Of a DNA stretch of 64,000 nucleotides, positions 46,093 through 55,726 are shown piece after piece (position 1 is the stretch's first letter; each line of letters begins with the position of its first letter). Both the position numbers and the translations under genes were made by a program. Under the pieces are notes generated by a model that searched no databases, was not told the DNA's origin, and saw only the letters and a list, made by a program, of their open reading frames with translations. Source of the stretch: Bacteroides timonensis. GTDB lineage: Bacteria > Bacteroidota > Bacteroidia > Bacteroidales > Bacteroidaceae. The stretch covers positions 1 through 64,000 of the forward strand of contig NZ_CBVI010000015.1 of NCBI RefSeq assembly GCF_000513195.1, given 5' to 3'.

Positions 46093-47059
46093 TAATAACA
46101 TACAAATATCAATAGTAGTACCTGTATATAATAAGGCGAAGTACCTGTCTAAATGTATTGATAGTATAATCAATCAAGTCTGCAAATACTTTGAGATAGT
46201 CCTTGTTGATGATGGTAGTACGGACAATTCAGGTAAAATTTGCGATGCATATTCAGATAAACATCCGAATATCAAGGTTTTTCATAAAGAAAATAACGGG
46301 GTAAGTGCAGCAAGAAACTATGGAATTGAAAGAGCGACCTATGATTACATAGCCTTTCTAGATTCAGATGATTATTGGGATCAAGGTTTCCTGTCAGAAA
46401 TAGTGATGCTCATCTCTAAGTATCCAGATTGCGGTATGTTCTCTACTGGTTTTTATTATGTACGTAAAGATAAAACCATAAGTAACGATAACACCCTGAT
46501 CGGTGATTGTATAGTTGACAACTATTTTAAATATTCACTGGAACACACATTTGTCAACTCTTCAAACGTTGCTATAAAAAGGGAGATTCTCAAACAAATC
46601 GGCATGTTTCCAGTAGGAATGATAGATGCTGAAGATCTTTATACTTGGGCAAAAGTTGCATCAGTTTGTAAGTGTGCATATAGTAATAAAAAACTATCTT
46701 ATTACAATTTAGTTTCAGAGGGTTGGCGTATGCGCAAAAACAGAAAGGATATTGACGGATATTCATTCACACAACTTATAGATAAAGACCCTTACAAGAA
46801 AAAATATCTATCATTGCTTGCATATAGAAAATCCATTTATTATTTAATAAATGGATTTAGGAGTGAAGCCGACAAACAAATAGCCCCTTTCCTAAAAGGA
46901 AACATATTTAATTCTAATATGATTAGATATCGCATATTTAGGCTATTCCCTCAAAGATATATCTATACCGTTGTTCAAATAGATGTCTCCATTACTAGAC
47001 GTATTAAGAGATTAAAAGATCTATTCACCCACCCAGAAAAAAATAATTATGGTACCTAA
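46085..47059 (+). CDS. Glycosyltransferase family 2
   Basis: 324 residues. GT-A fold with SIVVPVYNKAKYLSKCIDSI, the nucleotide-binding IVLVDDGSTDNSGKICDAY, SAARNYGIERATYDYIAFLD and the DxD at LDSDDYWD. The acceptor side is in the second half (AEDLYTWAKVASV). It adds one sugar to the lipid-linked repeat, with unknown specificity. It starts inside the previous gene and overlaps neuB by 11 bases. Confidence 0.9.
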   Translation: MADNNIQISIVVPVYNKAKYLSKCIDSIINQVCKYFEIVLVDDGSTDNSGKICDAYSDKHPNIKVFHKENNGVSAARNYGIERATYDYIAFLDSDDYWDQGFLSEIVMLISKYPDCGMFSTGFYYVRKDKTISNDNTLIGDCIVDNYFKYSLEHTFVNSSNVAIKREILKQIGMFPVGMIDAEDLYTWAKVASVCKCAYSNKKLSYYNLVSEGWRMRKNRKDIDGYSFTQLIDKDPYKKKYLSLLAYRKSIYYLINGFRSEADKQIAPFLKGNIFNSNMIRYRIFRLFPQRYIYTVVQIDVSITRRIKRLKDLFTHPEKNNYGT

Positions 47060-47918
47060 AATTATTGCTGAGATTGGCTGTAATCACAAGGGTGATATGG
47101 CAATCGCAAAAGAATTGATAATGACTGCTGCTACCTATTGCAAAATTGACGTGGTCAAGTTCCAGAAACGTTGTAACAAAGAATTACTAACTCCTAAAGA
47201 ATATAACACCCCGCATCCCCATCCCGAGAATTCATACGGAGTAACATACGGTGAACATCGGGAATTCCTAGAGTTTACACTTGATCAACATCGTCAATTA
47301 CAGGAATGGTGTAATGAATTTGGAGTGGAGTATTCCACTTCTGTATGGGATTTGACTTCGGCAAAGGAGATAACATCCCTTAATCCGAAGCTTATTAAAA
47401 TCCCATCTGCATGTAACCTTAACAAACCGTTATTACAATATCTATGTGATAATTTTGGTGGTGAGATGCACCTTTCCTTCGGGATGACAACAAAGGAAGA
47501 GGAAGAAGATATTGTAAAACTCTTCGAAAACAATGGAAGGGCCAAAGACGTGGTTCTTTATAACTGTACAAGTGGTTATCCTGTGCCATTCGACGATATT
47601 TGTCTTCTTGAGTTGACACGCATGCGCAAAGAATACGCAGACAGAGTGAAAGCCATAGGCTTTTCCGGTCATCATCTCGGTATAGCTGTAGATAGTGCCG
47701 CAGTTGCCCTTGGCGCAGAATGGATAGAACGTCACTATACACTGGACCGCACTTGGAAAGGCACAGACCATGCTGCCAGTCTTGAACCTGACGGTGTTCG
47801 TAAGCTTGCACGAGATTGCCGTGCTGTGGCCAAATCTTTGACGTATAAACAAAAAGATGTGCTTGACATCGAGATGGTACAGCGTAATAAGTTGAAGAAA
47901 AATCAAATAAAGTGGTGA
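47049..47918 (+). CDS. NeuB-type nonulosonate synthase without SAF domain
   Basis: 289 residues. TIM barrel with PKIIAEIGCNHKGDMAIAKE, DVVKFQKRCN, LIKIPSACNLNKPLLQYL and GFSGHHLGIAVDSAAVALGA, then IERHYTLDRTWKGTDHAASL. It condenses PEP with a six-carbon sugar (ManNAc, mannose or a 6-phosphate) to a nine-carbon keto acid. It ends at about 290, so the C-terminal antifreeze-like SAF domain of typical NeuB (about 340-350 residues) is missing. Its stop overlaps the start of the NeuA-HAD fusion. Confidence 0.88.
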   Translation: MVPKIIAEIGCNHKGDMAIAKELIMTAATYCKIDVVKFQKRCNKELLTPKEYNTPHPHPENSYGVTYGEHREFLEFTLDQHRQLQEWCNEFGVEYSTSVWDLTSAKEITSLNPKLIKIPSACNLNKPLLQYLCDNFGGEMHLSFGMTTKEEEEDIVKLFENNGRAKDVVLYNCTSGYPVPFDDICLLELTRMRKEYADRVKAIGFSGHHLGIAVDSAAVALGAEWIERHYTLDRTWKGTDHAASLEPDGVRKLARDCRAVAKSLTYKQKDVLDIEMVQRNKLKKNQIKW

Positions 47919-49090
47919 TGAAAACAATCGCATTTATACCTGTTAGAGGAGGAAGTAAATCTATTCCTCTCAAAAACATCAAATTACTTTGTGGTAAACC
48001 ACTTGTTTGCTGGAGCATTGAGGCTTTGGAAAATTGTCCAAAGGTGGACGAGATTGTCATCGCAACAGACTCTGATGAAATTTGGAGTACAGTAGAGTCG
48101 TACAACTATAAAAAAGTTACACTCTATCGCCGTTCTGCAGAGAACGCTTGTGATACGGCAAGTACTGAAAGCGTCATATTAGAGTATATTTACAATGTTA
48201 AGATGGAAAACGATACTATTTTTATGCTAGTACAAGCCACTTCTCCCTTAACCGGGGCCACACATTTTACGGAAGCATTGAGAATATATTCTAAAAACAA
48301 GTATGACAGTATTATCACTTGTGTACGCAATTATCGTTTCTTTTGGAACGAAGACGGAACATCTATAAACTATGATTATATGAACCGTCCTCGTAGACAG
48401 AACTTCAAAGGAATATTGATGGAAAATGGAGCATTCTATATCAATACAGTTAAAAACATTCTTAATAATGGCAACCGATTGAGCGGCAATATAGGAATTT
48501 ACGAAATGCCTGAATACACTGCAACGGAAATTGACGAACCTGATGATTGGATTATTCTTGAAAACATGATGCGAAGACATGTCCTCTCCCATCAATTGCC
48601 TACCTCCAAACCGCAGATAAAACTTTTTCTCTCTGATATTGATGGTGTTCTTACAGATGGAGGGATGTATTATAGTGAAAGTAGCGATGAACTAAAGAAG
48701 TTCAATACACGTGATGGAATGGGATTTCAACTACTTCGCGAAAAAGGTATAAAAACAGGGATCATTACATCTGAAGATACTATTATCGTAAAAAACAGGG
48801 CTAAGAAACTAAAAATAGACTACCTATATCAAAGTAAAAGAAATGGAGGTAAATTAGCTGCTGCATTGGATATCTGCGAAAAAGAGAATATTTCAATAAA
48901 TGAAGTTGCTTATATTGGAGACGATATAAACTGTCTCGAACTTTTATCCGCCGTTGGGCTCTCAGCTTGCCCATTAGATGCAATGAAATCAGTCAAAGAA
49001 ATAGATGGTATATATATCACCAAGGCAAAAGGAGGGGAAGGTTGTGTGAGAGAATTCATCGAAAATGTAATACTTGGTAATAATGATTGA
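47918..49090 (+). CDS. NeuA-HAD fusion: CMP-nonulosonate synthetase plus C0-type phosphatase
   Basis: 390 residues from the ATG at 47918, which overlaps the neuB stop (TGATG). Residues 1-225 are a cytidylyltransferase (FIPVRGGSKSIPLKNIKLL; VQATSPLTGA). Residues about 230-390 are a KdsC-like HAD (LFLSDIDGVLTDGGMYYSES; KFNTRDGMGFQLLREKGIKT; VAYIGDDINCLELLSAVGLS). The HAD half should remove a 9-phosphate from the NeuB product and the NeuA half activate it with CTP. The fusion suggests a phosphorylated intermediate, as in KDN-9-phosphate metabolism of B. thetaiotaomicron. Confidence 0.88.
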   Translation: MKTIAFIPVRGGSKSIPLKNIKLLCGKPLVCWSIEALENCPKVDEIVIATDSDEIWSTVESYNYKKVTLYRRSAENACDTASTESVILEYIYNVKMENDTIFMLVQATSPLTGATHFTEALRIYSKNKYDSIITCVRNYRFFWNEDGTSINYDYMNRPRRQNFKGILMENGAFYINTVKNILNNGNRLSGNIGIYEMPEYTATEIDEPDDWIILENMMRRHVLSHQLPTSKPQIKLFLSDIDGVLTDGGMYYSESSDELKKFNTRDGMGFQLLREKGIKTGIITSEDTIIVKNRAKKLKIDYLYQSKRNGGKLAAALDICEKENISINEVAYIGDDINCLELLSAVGLSACPLDAMKSVKEIDGIYITKAKGGEGCVREFIENVILGNND

Positions 49091-50249
49091 ACGTTTAAAG
49101 TACGAGGAACTTTCGGAGTTCATACAAAAGAATAATATTAACTTTGTGGCCTCTGCAGTCACCCCGTGGCATGCAAGTGGAGTTGATGTATCCATCAAGT
49201 CTCTTGAAGATAAAGGAGTCGTTATCAACGGGTTAGTCTTGATTGAGATTGCTTCATTAGATAGTATGCCGATAATAAACAACACTCATTTTCAGAATAA
49301 ATTATGTAAATATTATTATCTAGACTACCCTCTTTTCACAACATCACATATAGTAAAAAATATATGTACAAATATTTATTCTGCACTAACGGTAGAGAAA
49401 AAAGCATGCTTAGATAATGCCATTTATATCTGTTCTCCATGGTCGATTAATATCAATGTGTACTCCGCAATTTGTCGGAAGATAAAAAATAAAAAGTTTC
49501 ATTTCATGCTCTATGAAGAGGGATTAGCCACATATTTTCAATGTAACAAATTTTCATATTTTAAATTTTCAAAAAATCATAATAGGCCTAATTATATTCT
49601 AAAAGAACTATTATCCTATGGAGTCAAAGCAATCAATAATTGGGTCTATACTATATTCACAAAAGGATTGTATTACTCCAATTACAACTTATTTTACGAG
49701 GGTGACCAGTTGCGTCCCAACTCCGTTGCTATAGAGTATTACAAAAAAATCTTACATTCAAAAATTACAGATTTATATAATGAAGCGTATAATATTGAGC
49801 CATTAAGGGAATCTGTAATTATCTGTACCCAAGCATATAAGCGTGATAAAATCTATAAAAATACAGATATATCGACCTTAAAGCAACTCATCGACAGCCT
49901 AAATGCCAAAGGTTTTAAGGTGATACTGAAACCACACCCTTACGAAAAAGATGCAGCTACATATTATAGCCATTTGAATTGTGAAATATTCACCAATAAT
50001 AATATTTCGTTTGAGTACATTGTTACGTATTTAAAGGGAGACATAAAAGCATTAATTAGCTTCTCATCTACAGTATTAGTAACAGCAAAACTATTCTATA
50101 ATGTCAACGCGATAGCATTAACCAATATTGTAGAGATAGAGAACTACGGCCAATATATACAAGGGGAACTAATGTCATTTAGAGATACTTTCTCGTGGTT
50201 AGTACCATCACCTTCAAGTATTAAGGAGTTAATCAATATCATAAAATAA
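49083..50249 (+). CDS. Candidate sialyltransferase / nonulosonate transferase
   Basis: 388 residues from ATG 49083, 8 bases inside the NeuA-HAD gene. Weak overall resemblance, but it shows the bacterial sialyltransferase motifs: an acidic pair plus Gly in FMLYEEGLATYF (D/E-D/E-G) and the His-Pro motif in VILKPHPYEKDA. A Ser-rich motif follows (ALISFSSTVLVTAKLF). These occur in GT52, GT38 and related GT-B sialyltransferases. Position right after neuB and neuA-HAD supports transfer of the activated nine-carbon sugar. Confidence 0.65.
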   Translation: MIERLKYEELSEFIQKNNINFVASAVTPWHASGVDVSIKSLEDKGVVINGLVLIEIASLDSMPIINNTHFQNKLCKYYYLDYPLFTTSHIVKNICTNIYSALTVEKKACLDNAIYICSPWSININVYSAICRKIKNKKFHFMLYEEGLATYFQCNKFSYFKFSKNHNRPNYILKELLSYGVKAINNWVYTIFTKGLYYSNYNLFYEGDQLRPNSVAIEYYKKILHSKITDLYNEAYNIEPLRESVIICTQAYKRDKIYKNTDISTLKQLIDSLNAKGFKVILKPHPYEKDAATYYSHLNCEIFTNNNISFEYIVTYLKGDIKALISFSSTVLVTAKLFYNVNAIALTNIVEIENYGQYIQGELMSFRDTFSWLVPSPSSIKELINIIK

Positions 50250-50322
50250 GGCTACATTCTAAAATATCCATATCTTAGGGATACAACAGATAGCCAAATG
50301 ATTTTTCATTAAATATAAAAAC

Positions 50323-51429
50323 ATGATAAAAAATATTACTTTTTTATTTCCAGGATATAGTAACAAACCTATTGGAGGATACAAGATTGTTTATGAATAC
50401 ACTAATAGGCTGATCGCAGATGGTTATGTGGTCAATATTGTTTTCCCAATACGGCTTTTATGGTATAGTTATGGTTTTTTGCATAAAACTAGGTTGATTA
50501 TTCTTTTCTTGATATCCAAAGTTTATAAATGTTGTGGCATTGGTAAATGGTTTGATCTAGATAGTAGGGCAAAATTAAAATTAACTTGGAACTTATCTGA
50601 ACTGGAAGTTCCCATAAGCGATATATATATTGCCACTTCAATAGAAACAGCTATGGAGTTGGCCAAATTCAACAATATAAATAGCAACAATAAATTTTAT
50701 TTTATACAAGGATTTGAAAACTGGGGTAAGTTTAACGAGGATAAGGTTTTTCAAAGCTATCGTCTACCTATGAAAAAGATAGTTATTTCGGAAAATTTGC
50801 TCGATATTGTCAAAAGTGCTGGAGGTATAGCAGAGTTAATTCATAATGGTTTTGATAGTAATAAATTCTACATCTCACTACCAATTAAGGAGAAAAATAA
50901 ACATAGTGTAACTATGCTATATCATACATCATTATTAAAAGGTTGTAAGGATGGAATAGATGCACTCAATATTGTCAAGAAGCAATTTCCCCAACTGAAA
51001 GCAATCTTCTTTGGTAAAGATTCACCAAGTGAGAATCTACCACCCTGGATAATATTTTACAAAAATCCATCTCCCCAAAAACTTAATGAGATATATAATA
51101 ACTCTGCGATATATATAGGTACTAGCCACTCGGAGGGAATGAGCTTAGTTATTGGTGAAGCTATGTTGTGCGGAGCTGCAATTGCATGTACTGATATCGG
51201 AGGATATAAAACATTGGCTAAGAATATGGAAACGGCACTATTATCTCCCATTAAGGATCCGCAAAAACTCGCAGTTAATATAATAAAACTCATAGAAGAC
51301 GACGAATTGAGATTTAATTTGGCAACAAATGGAAATATTTATATGAAAAACTTCTCTTGGGATATAGCTTATAATAAAATGAAACATATTCTTTTATCAG
51401 ATTCGTGCAATAATGGGGAAGGTAGATAA
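50323..51429 (+). CDS. Glycosyltransferase family 4
   Basis: 368 residues. GT-B opening ITFLFPGYSNKPIGGYKIVY and C-terminal donor site YIGTSHSEGMSLVIGEAMLC (EX7E pattern), then GAAIACTDIGGYKTL. It adds one sugar to the repeat unit from a nucleotide donor at the cytoplasmic face. AT-rich. A 73-base gap from the previous gene is the largest in this part of the operon. The next gene starts 17 bases before its end. Confidence 0.87.
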   Translation: MIKNITFLFPGYSNKPIGGYKIVYEYTNRLIADGYVVNIVFPIRLLWYSYGFLHKTRLIILFLISKVYKCCGIGKWFDLDSRAKLKLTWNLSELEVPISDIYIATSIETAMELAKFNNINSNNKFYFIQGFENWGKFNEDKVFQSYRLPMKKIVISENLLDIVKSAGGIAELIHNGFDSNKFYISLPIKEKNKHSVTMLYHTSLLKGCKDGIDALNIVKKQFPQLKAIFFGKDSPSENLPPWIIFYKNPSPQKLNEIYNNSAIYIGTSHSEGMSLVIGEAMLCGAAIACTDIGGYKTLAKNMETALLSPIKDPQKLAVNIIKLIEDDELRFNLATNGNIYMKNFSWDIAYNKMKHILLSDSCNNGEGR

Positions 51430-52303
51430 TAAGATAGGTATTGTCATCTTAAATTACAACACCTACGAAGATACAATAAGATTGGTTCGAGAGTTGCAAG
51501 ATCAAACTATTGCAGCTCATCAAAAGGTTGTAATAGTTGATAATTGCTCTCCTAATGCCTCATTCAAAAATCTAAAACCGTTAGAGAATGAGTTTCCCAA
51601 TGTAGTTGTTTTGCAAACAGATGAAAATTTAGGTTATGCCAAAGGCAATAACTTTGGTTTGAACTATTTAGAAGAAAATATTAAGCCTCATTATATAGCA
51701 ATTCTTAATAATGATATAATACTAAATGATAATTGCTTTGAAATATTAGTTAAACATTATACAGAACTCAACAATCCTGCCATCATAGCACCTTTGATGA
51801 AAACTCCTGATGGGAAAATACGATTACCTAATCGTTTGAATAATTTTGCAGAAGATTGTTTGTCTATGTTCATCTGCCTAAATAAATTTTATAAAGGCAA
51901 TAAATATTCTGAAATTGTTGGTGAAGGTAATAGAGCCATGCAAGTAGACCTCATACCAGGTAGCTTTATGTTTTCCTCGGCAGATGTCTTCAAATCAATT
52001 GGATATTTTAATCCTGGAACATTTTTATATGGAGAAGAAGCTTTTATTGCTTATAAAGTAAAAGAAGCAAATTTAAATAATTATATTCTTTTAGACATTG
52101 ACTATATTCATGCTCACAGGTCACCTACCATAAGTAATTCGTACAATACTGCTAGTAAGTACAAATTACTTTTTGATAGTATGCTACTTTATACTAAGTT
52201 ATATAGAAAACATACTATATTCAAATGTGTATGTTTTTATTTCATAAAGCCTTTTTGTTTACTAGAAAAATACATATATGATTTTTTTTGCAAGATTAAG
52301 TAA
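51413..52303 (+). CDS. Glycosyltransferase family 2 (rhamnosyltransferase-like)
   Basis: 296 residues. GIVILNYNTYEDTIRLVREL, VVIVDNCSPNASFK, VVLQTDENLGYAKGNNFGLN and the metal site AILNNDIILNDNCFEIL place it in GT2, near the rhamnosyltransferase (WbbL-like) branch. That branch fits with rfbC in the same locus, but donor specificity cannot be proven here. Overlaps the preceding GT4 gene by 17 bases and the polymerase gene by 26. Confidence 0.87.
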   Translation: MGKVDNKIGIVILNYNTYEDTIRLVRELQDQTIAAHQKVVIVDNCSPNASFKNLKPLENEFPNVVVLQTDENLGYAKGNNFGLNYLEENIKPHYIAILNNDIILNDNCFEILVKHYTELNNPAIIAPLMKTPDGKIRLPNRLNNFAEDCLSMFICLNKFYKGNKYSEIVGEGNRAMQVDLIPGSFMFSSADVFKSIGYFNPGTFLYGEEAFIAYKVKEANLNNYILLDIDYIHAHRSPTISNSYNTASKYKLLFDSMLLYTKLYRKHTIFKCVCFYFIKPFCLLEKYIYDFFCKIK

Positions 52304-53528
52304 CTCATTTGCGACAAAAGCTATACTAATAATAATATCTATTTCAATATCCTATCTACTTGGAGGAGAAAACAGAAACTTATTATTAATCGGAATGATG
52401 TCGTTATCACCTATTACAATTATAAGATATCCATATATATACAAAATAGATATAATACTTATACTATTACTAACAACCATGATAATCTCCTCAGTGGTCT
52501 TTAACCCAATTTCATTAAGATGGAGTACAATCTTATATTCTATAATGTTTTGCTTAACCTTCATGGGATATGTTCGTGTTTTAAGTAAAAGTTTACTTGA
52601 AATATTGGATTATTTAAAAGTAATCAAGTTCTTAATATATGCCTACTGTATTGTATTAATAATTCAACAATACTGTGTCCTCTTTCATCTACCCATACTT
52701 AATGTTTCTAATTATAATATTTTTAATCCTTGGAAACTTAACACTTTAAGTCCCGAGCCTTCTCATAGTGCTGTTTATCTAGGCATATTAATGTATTGTT
52801 ATTTAACAATTAAAGAATATATTTTTAAAAGGAAGTATAACTTACAATATGATTTTCGTAATGACTGGTGGATATGGGGATGTTTCTTATGGTCTATGAT
52901 AACAATGATAAGTGGAACTGCAATATTATATCTTAGTATAATCTGTCTAAAACTATGCAACAAGAAATATATTGCTATTATCCTATTATCAGCATTTATT
53001 GTATCTCCTTTATTACTAAATTCTAATTTCAAGCCGTTAAAACGCACAGCGTCTACAATAAAGGGTACTTTAACGTTAAATGAAAAAGAAATAATAAAAG
53101 CAGATTTAAGTGCTGCCTTTCGAATAGTTCCAAGCGTAATAGCAATAAAGAATGCAGATATAACAAATGCTAAAACTTGGACTGGAAAAGGTATTGATTA
53201 TATGAAAAATGATCTTATAAATCAAATGCCGGCGGTTAATAAAAACACAAAGTCTATTTCAACAGCATTCACATTAGGAGTGGACTATGGAATATTATTT
53301 TTTCTAATTTGGAGTATTTTTACATTTCTTGTATGTACAGAACGTACAGCTCCAATAAGCTACATATTATGGCTTTTTAGTGTTATGCTAAATGGTATTA
53401 ATGTGCAATTAGTCTGGTTTGCTATCATATTTCTATATACTAATAAATATTTTACCGCAAATGATTATAAAAATTATGCTTGTTTTCGGGACACGTCCGG
53501 AAGCTATCAAGATGGCGCCTCTTGTTAA
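52278..53528 (+). CDS. Wzy-type O-antigen/capsule polymerase
   Basis: 416 residues with about ten or more hydrophobic helices and a large loop around residues 250-320. The motif NTLSPEPSHSAVYLGILMY is typical of Wzy-like polymerases. No sequence signature beyond topology and operon context is needed for the usual call. It links repeat units in the periplasm. The very AT-rich 3' end overlaps wecB by 68 bases, and a run of eight T lies right at the start (52281-52288). Confidence 0.85.
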   Translation: MIFFARLSNSFATKAILIIISISISYLLGGENRNLLLIGMMSLSPITIIRYPYIYKIDIILILLLTTMIISSVVFNPISLRWSTILYSIMFCLTFMGYVRVLSKSLLEILDYLKVIKFLIYAYCIVLIIQQYCVLFHLPILNVSNYNIFNPWKLNTLSPEPSHSAVYLGILMYCYLTIKEYIFKRKYNLQYDFRNDWWIWGCFLWSMITMISGTAILYLSIICLKLCNKKYIAIILLSAFIVSPLLLNSNFKPLKRTASTIKGTLTLNEKEIIKADLSAAFRIVPSVIAIKNADITNAKTWTGKGIDYMKNDLINQMPAVNKNTKSISTAFTLGVDYGILFFLIWSIFTFLVCTERTAPISYILWLFSVMLNGINVQLVWFAIIFLYTNKYFTANDYKNYACFRDTSGSYQDGASC

Positions 53529-54645
53529 GGAATTTCAAAAGCAATCTAAGAAATTTGAAACAATAGTCTGTGTCACAGGACAACATCGTGAAATGTTGGA
53601 TCAAGTTTTGGATATTTTTGATATCATACCAAATTTTGATTTGAATATCATGAAACAAGGGCAGGATTTATATGATGTAACATCCAGAGTCTTGACCGGT
53701 ATGCGAGATGTACTAAAGACTGCACAACCAGACTTAGTATTTGTTCATGGTGACACAACCACTTCAATGGCAACAGCTCTTGCCGCTTTTTATCAACAAA
53801 TTCCCGTAGGGCACATTGAAGCAGGGTTAAGAACACATAATGTATATAGCCCGTGGCCTGAAGAAATGAATCGACAGATTACGGGACGTATTGCCACTTA
53901 TCATTTCTCGCCTACTATGTTGAGCAAACAAAACTTATTGGATGAAGGAGTAAAAGCAGCTCGGATTGTTGTAACAGGAAATACTGTTATAGATGCACTG
54001 CACATGGTAGTAAAGAAAATAAAAGACAGTAAAACATTACAATTAAAATTAGCAAAAGTGATTAACCAGGTAGGTTACAATACTACACGACTTGAAAATG
54101 GACGAAAATTAATTCTTATCACAGGACATCGGCGTGAAAACTTTGGTAATGGTTTTATCAGTATGTGCATAGCCATAAAGGATTTGACAAAGAAATATCC
54201 AAATGTAGACTTTGTGTATCCCATGCATCTAAATCCCAATGTGCGTAAACCTATACATGAAGTGTTCGGAAAAGATTTGAGTAATCTTGGTAATATGTTT
54301 TTCATTGAGCCACTCGAATATGTCTCATTCGTATATCTTATGGAAAAATCAACCCTTGTTCTTACTGATAGTGGCGGCATACAGGAAGAGGCTCCGGGAT
54401 TAGGTAAGCCCGTACTTGTGATGAGAGATACGACAGAACGTCCAGAAGCTGTAACAGCTGGAACCGTAAAATTGGTAGGCACTGATTACAACGAAATAAT
54501 AAAGGAAGTATCTGCTTTATTGGACAATGATGTTCACTACAAGAAGATGAGTATGGCGATCAATCCTTATGGGGACGGACAAGCTTGTGCCAGAATTGTA
54601 ACTTTTTTAAATCAAAAAAATGAAAGTATTATTCCAGTCTCGTAA
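53461..54645 (+). CDS. wecB: UDP-N-acetylglucosamine 2-epimerase (non-hydrolysing)
   Basis: 394 residues from ATG 53461 (upstream in-frame starts would lie deeper inside the polymerase gene). Motifs: IMLVFGTRPEAIKMAPLVKE, GHIEAGLRTHNVYSPWPEEM, ITGHRRENFGNGF and LTDSGGIQEEAPGLGKPVLV with RDTTERPEAV. It interconverts UDP-GlcNAc and UDP-ManNAc. In this locus it could provide a ManNAc donor for the chain, or feed nonulosonate synthesis indirectly. The gene is less AT-rich than its neighbours. Confidence 0.94.
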   Translation: MIIKIMLVFGTRPEAIKMAPLVKEFQKQSKKFETIVCVTGQHREMLDQVLDIFDIIPNFDLNIMKQGQDLYDVTSRVLTGMRDVLKTAQPDLVFVHGDTTTSMATALAAFYQQIPVGHIEAGLRTHNVYSPWPEEMNRQITGRIATYHFSPTMLSKQNLLDEGVKAARIVVTGNTVIDALHMVVKKIKDSKTLQLKLAKVINQVGYNTTRLENGRKLILITGHRRENFGNGFISMCIAIKDLTKKYPNVDFVYPMHLNPNVRKPIHEVFGKDLSNLGNMFFIEPLEYVSFVYLMEKSTLVLTDSGGIQEEAPGLGKPVLVMRDTTERPEAVTAGTVKLVGTDYNEIIKEVSALLDNDVHYKKMSMAINPYGDGQACARIVTFLNQKNESIIPVS

Positions 54646-55726
54646 GACCCTTTATAGTGTTCCTGGTGGTGACACTACACAGATATTGAAAACCAAAGAA
54701 TATTTAGAAAAATTAGGTGTAAAAGTTGAAGTGTCTTTGGATTTAACTCCCGACTTATCTGATTATGATATCGTACATGTCTTTAATCTAATGCGTCCAC
54801 AGGAATTATACCTACAAGTGAAAAATGCAAAGAAACAGGGAAAAAAAGTTGCGCTCTCTACGATATATGGACCGTATGAAGAATACGAGAAAAAAGCGCG
54901 TGGCGGTATATTACAGTTATTGAACAATTTGCTTTCTATTACTCAAATAGAGTATTTAAAGGTCATAGCAAGAGCTATTCTGAATTTTGAGTTTAACAAG
55001 GGAACAGCTATTTATTTACTAAATGGCCATAAAAGACTGCAAAAGAAAATCATAAAAATGATTGATGTGTTTTTGCCTAACTCTGATTCGGAAATGCTGC
55101 GAGTGGTTAATGATTTCAATTTAAAAGAGTACAACTATGTGTCAGTAGCTAATGCAGTAGACGTGAATAAGTTTAATTACGATAAGATTCAAGTATCTCC
55201 TGAACTTGAAAAATATAGAGATTGTGTACTTTGTGTTTCTCGTATCGAAGGAAGAAAGAATCAGTTGAACATTATCCGAGCTTGTAAAGAACTCCCTTAT
55301 AAATTCATTTTTATTGGTAAAGCTGGAGCTAACTTTAAAAAGTACTTTGAAAAATGTAAAAAAGAGGCAAACGAAAATACTTTTTTTTGGGGGCAAATAG
55401 AGCATGAAAAGTTACCTCAATTTTACAAGTTGGCCAAGGTTCATATTTTAGCTTCGTGGATGGAAACACCAGGGTTATCTTCTTTGGAAGCTGGTATTAT
55501 GCACACTAACGTGGTTGTAACAAAAAAAGGAGATACAGAAGATTACTTTAAAGATTTTGCATTCTATTGTGAACCGAATGATTTGTCTTCTATTAAAAAC
55601 GCTGTAGAAGCTGCTTATAAATCTCCTTTTGATAAAAAACTTCAGGACAGAATTAAAAATAAATACAAGTGGGAAAATACAGCAAGACAAACATTGGAAG
55701 GATATAATTCTACGATATCGATATAA
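54620..55726 (+). CDS. Glycosyltransferase family 4
   Basis: 368 residues. Opening VLFQSRKTLYSVPGGDTTQI, Rossmann-like second domain (DCVLCVSRIEGRKNQLNIIR), and donor-site glutamates in ILASWMETPGLSSLEAGIMH. It overlaps wecB by 26 bases, the last of the chain of overlapping genes. It adds one sugar to the repeat unit, with unknown specificity. It ends the AT-rich block that began with the flippase. Confidence 0.88.
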   Translation: MKVLFQSRKTLYSVPGGDTTQILKTKEYLEKLGVKVEVSLDLTPDLSDYDIVHVFNLMRPQELYLQVKNAKKQGKKVALSTIYGPYEEYEKKARGGILQLLNNLLSITQIEYLKVIARAILNFEFNKGTAIYLLNGHKRLQKKIIKMIDVFLPNSDSEMLRVVNDFNLKEYNYVSVANAVDVNKFNYDKIQVSPELEKYRDCVLCVSRIEGRKNQLNIIRACKELPYKFIFIGKAGANFKKYFEKCKKEANENTFFWGQIEHEKLPQFYKLAKVHILASWMETPGLSSLEAGIMHTNVVVTKKGDTEDYFKDFAFYCEPNDLSSIKNAVEAAYKSPFDKKLQDRIKNKYKWENTARQTLEGYNSTISI

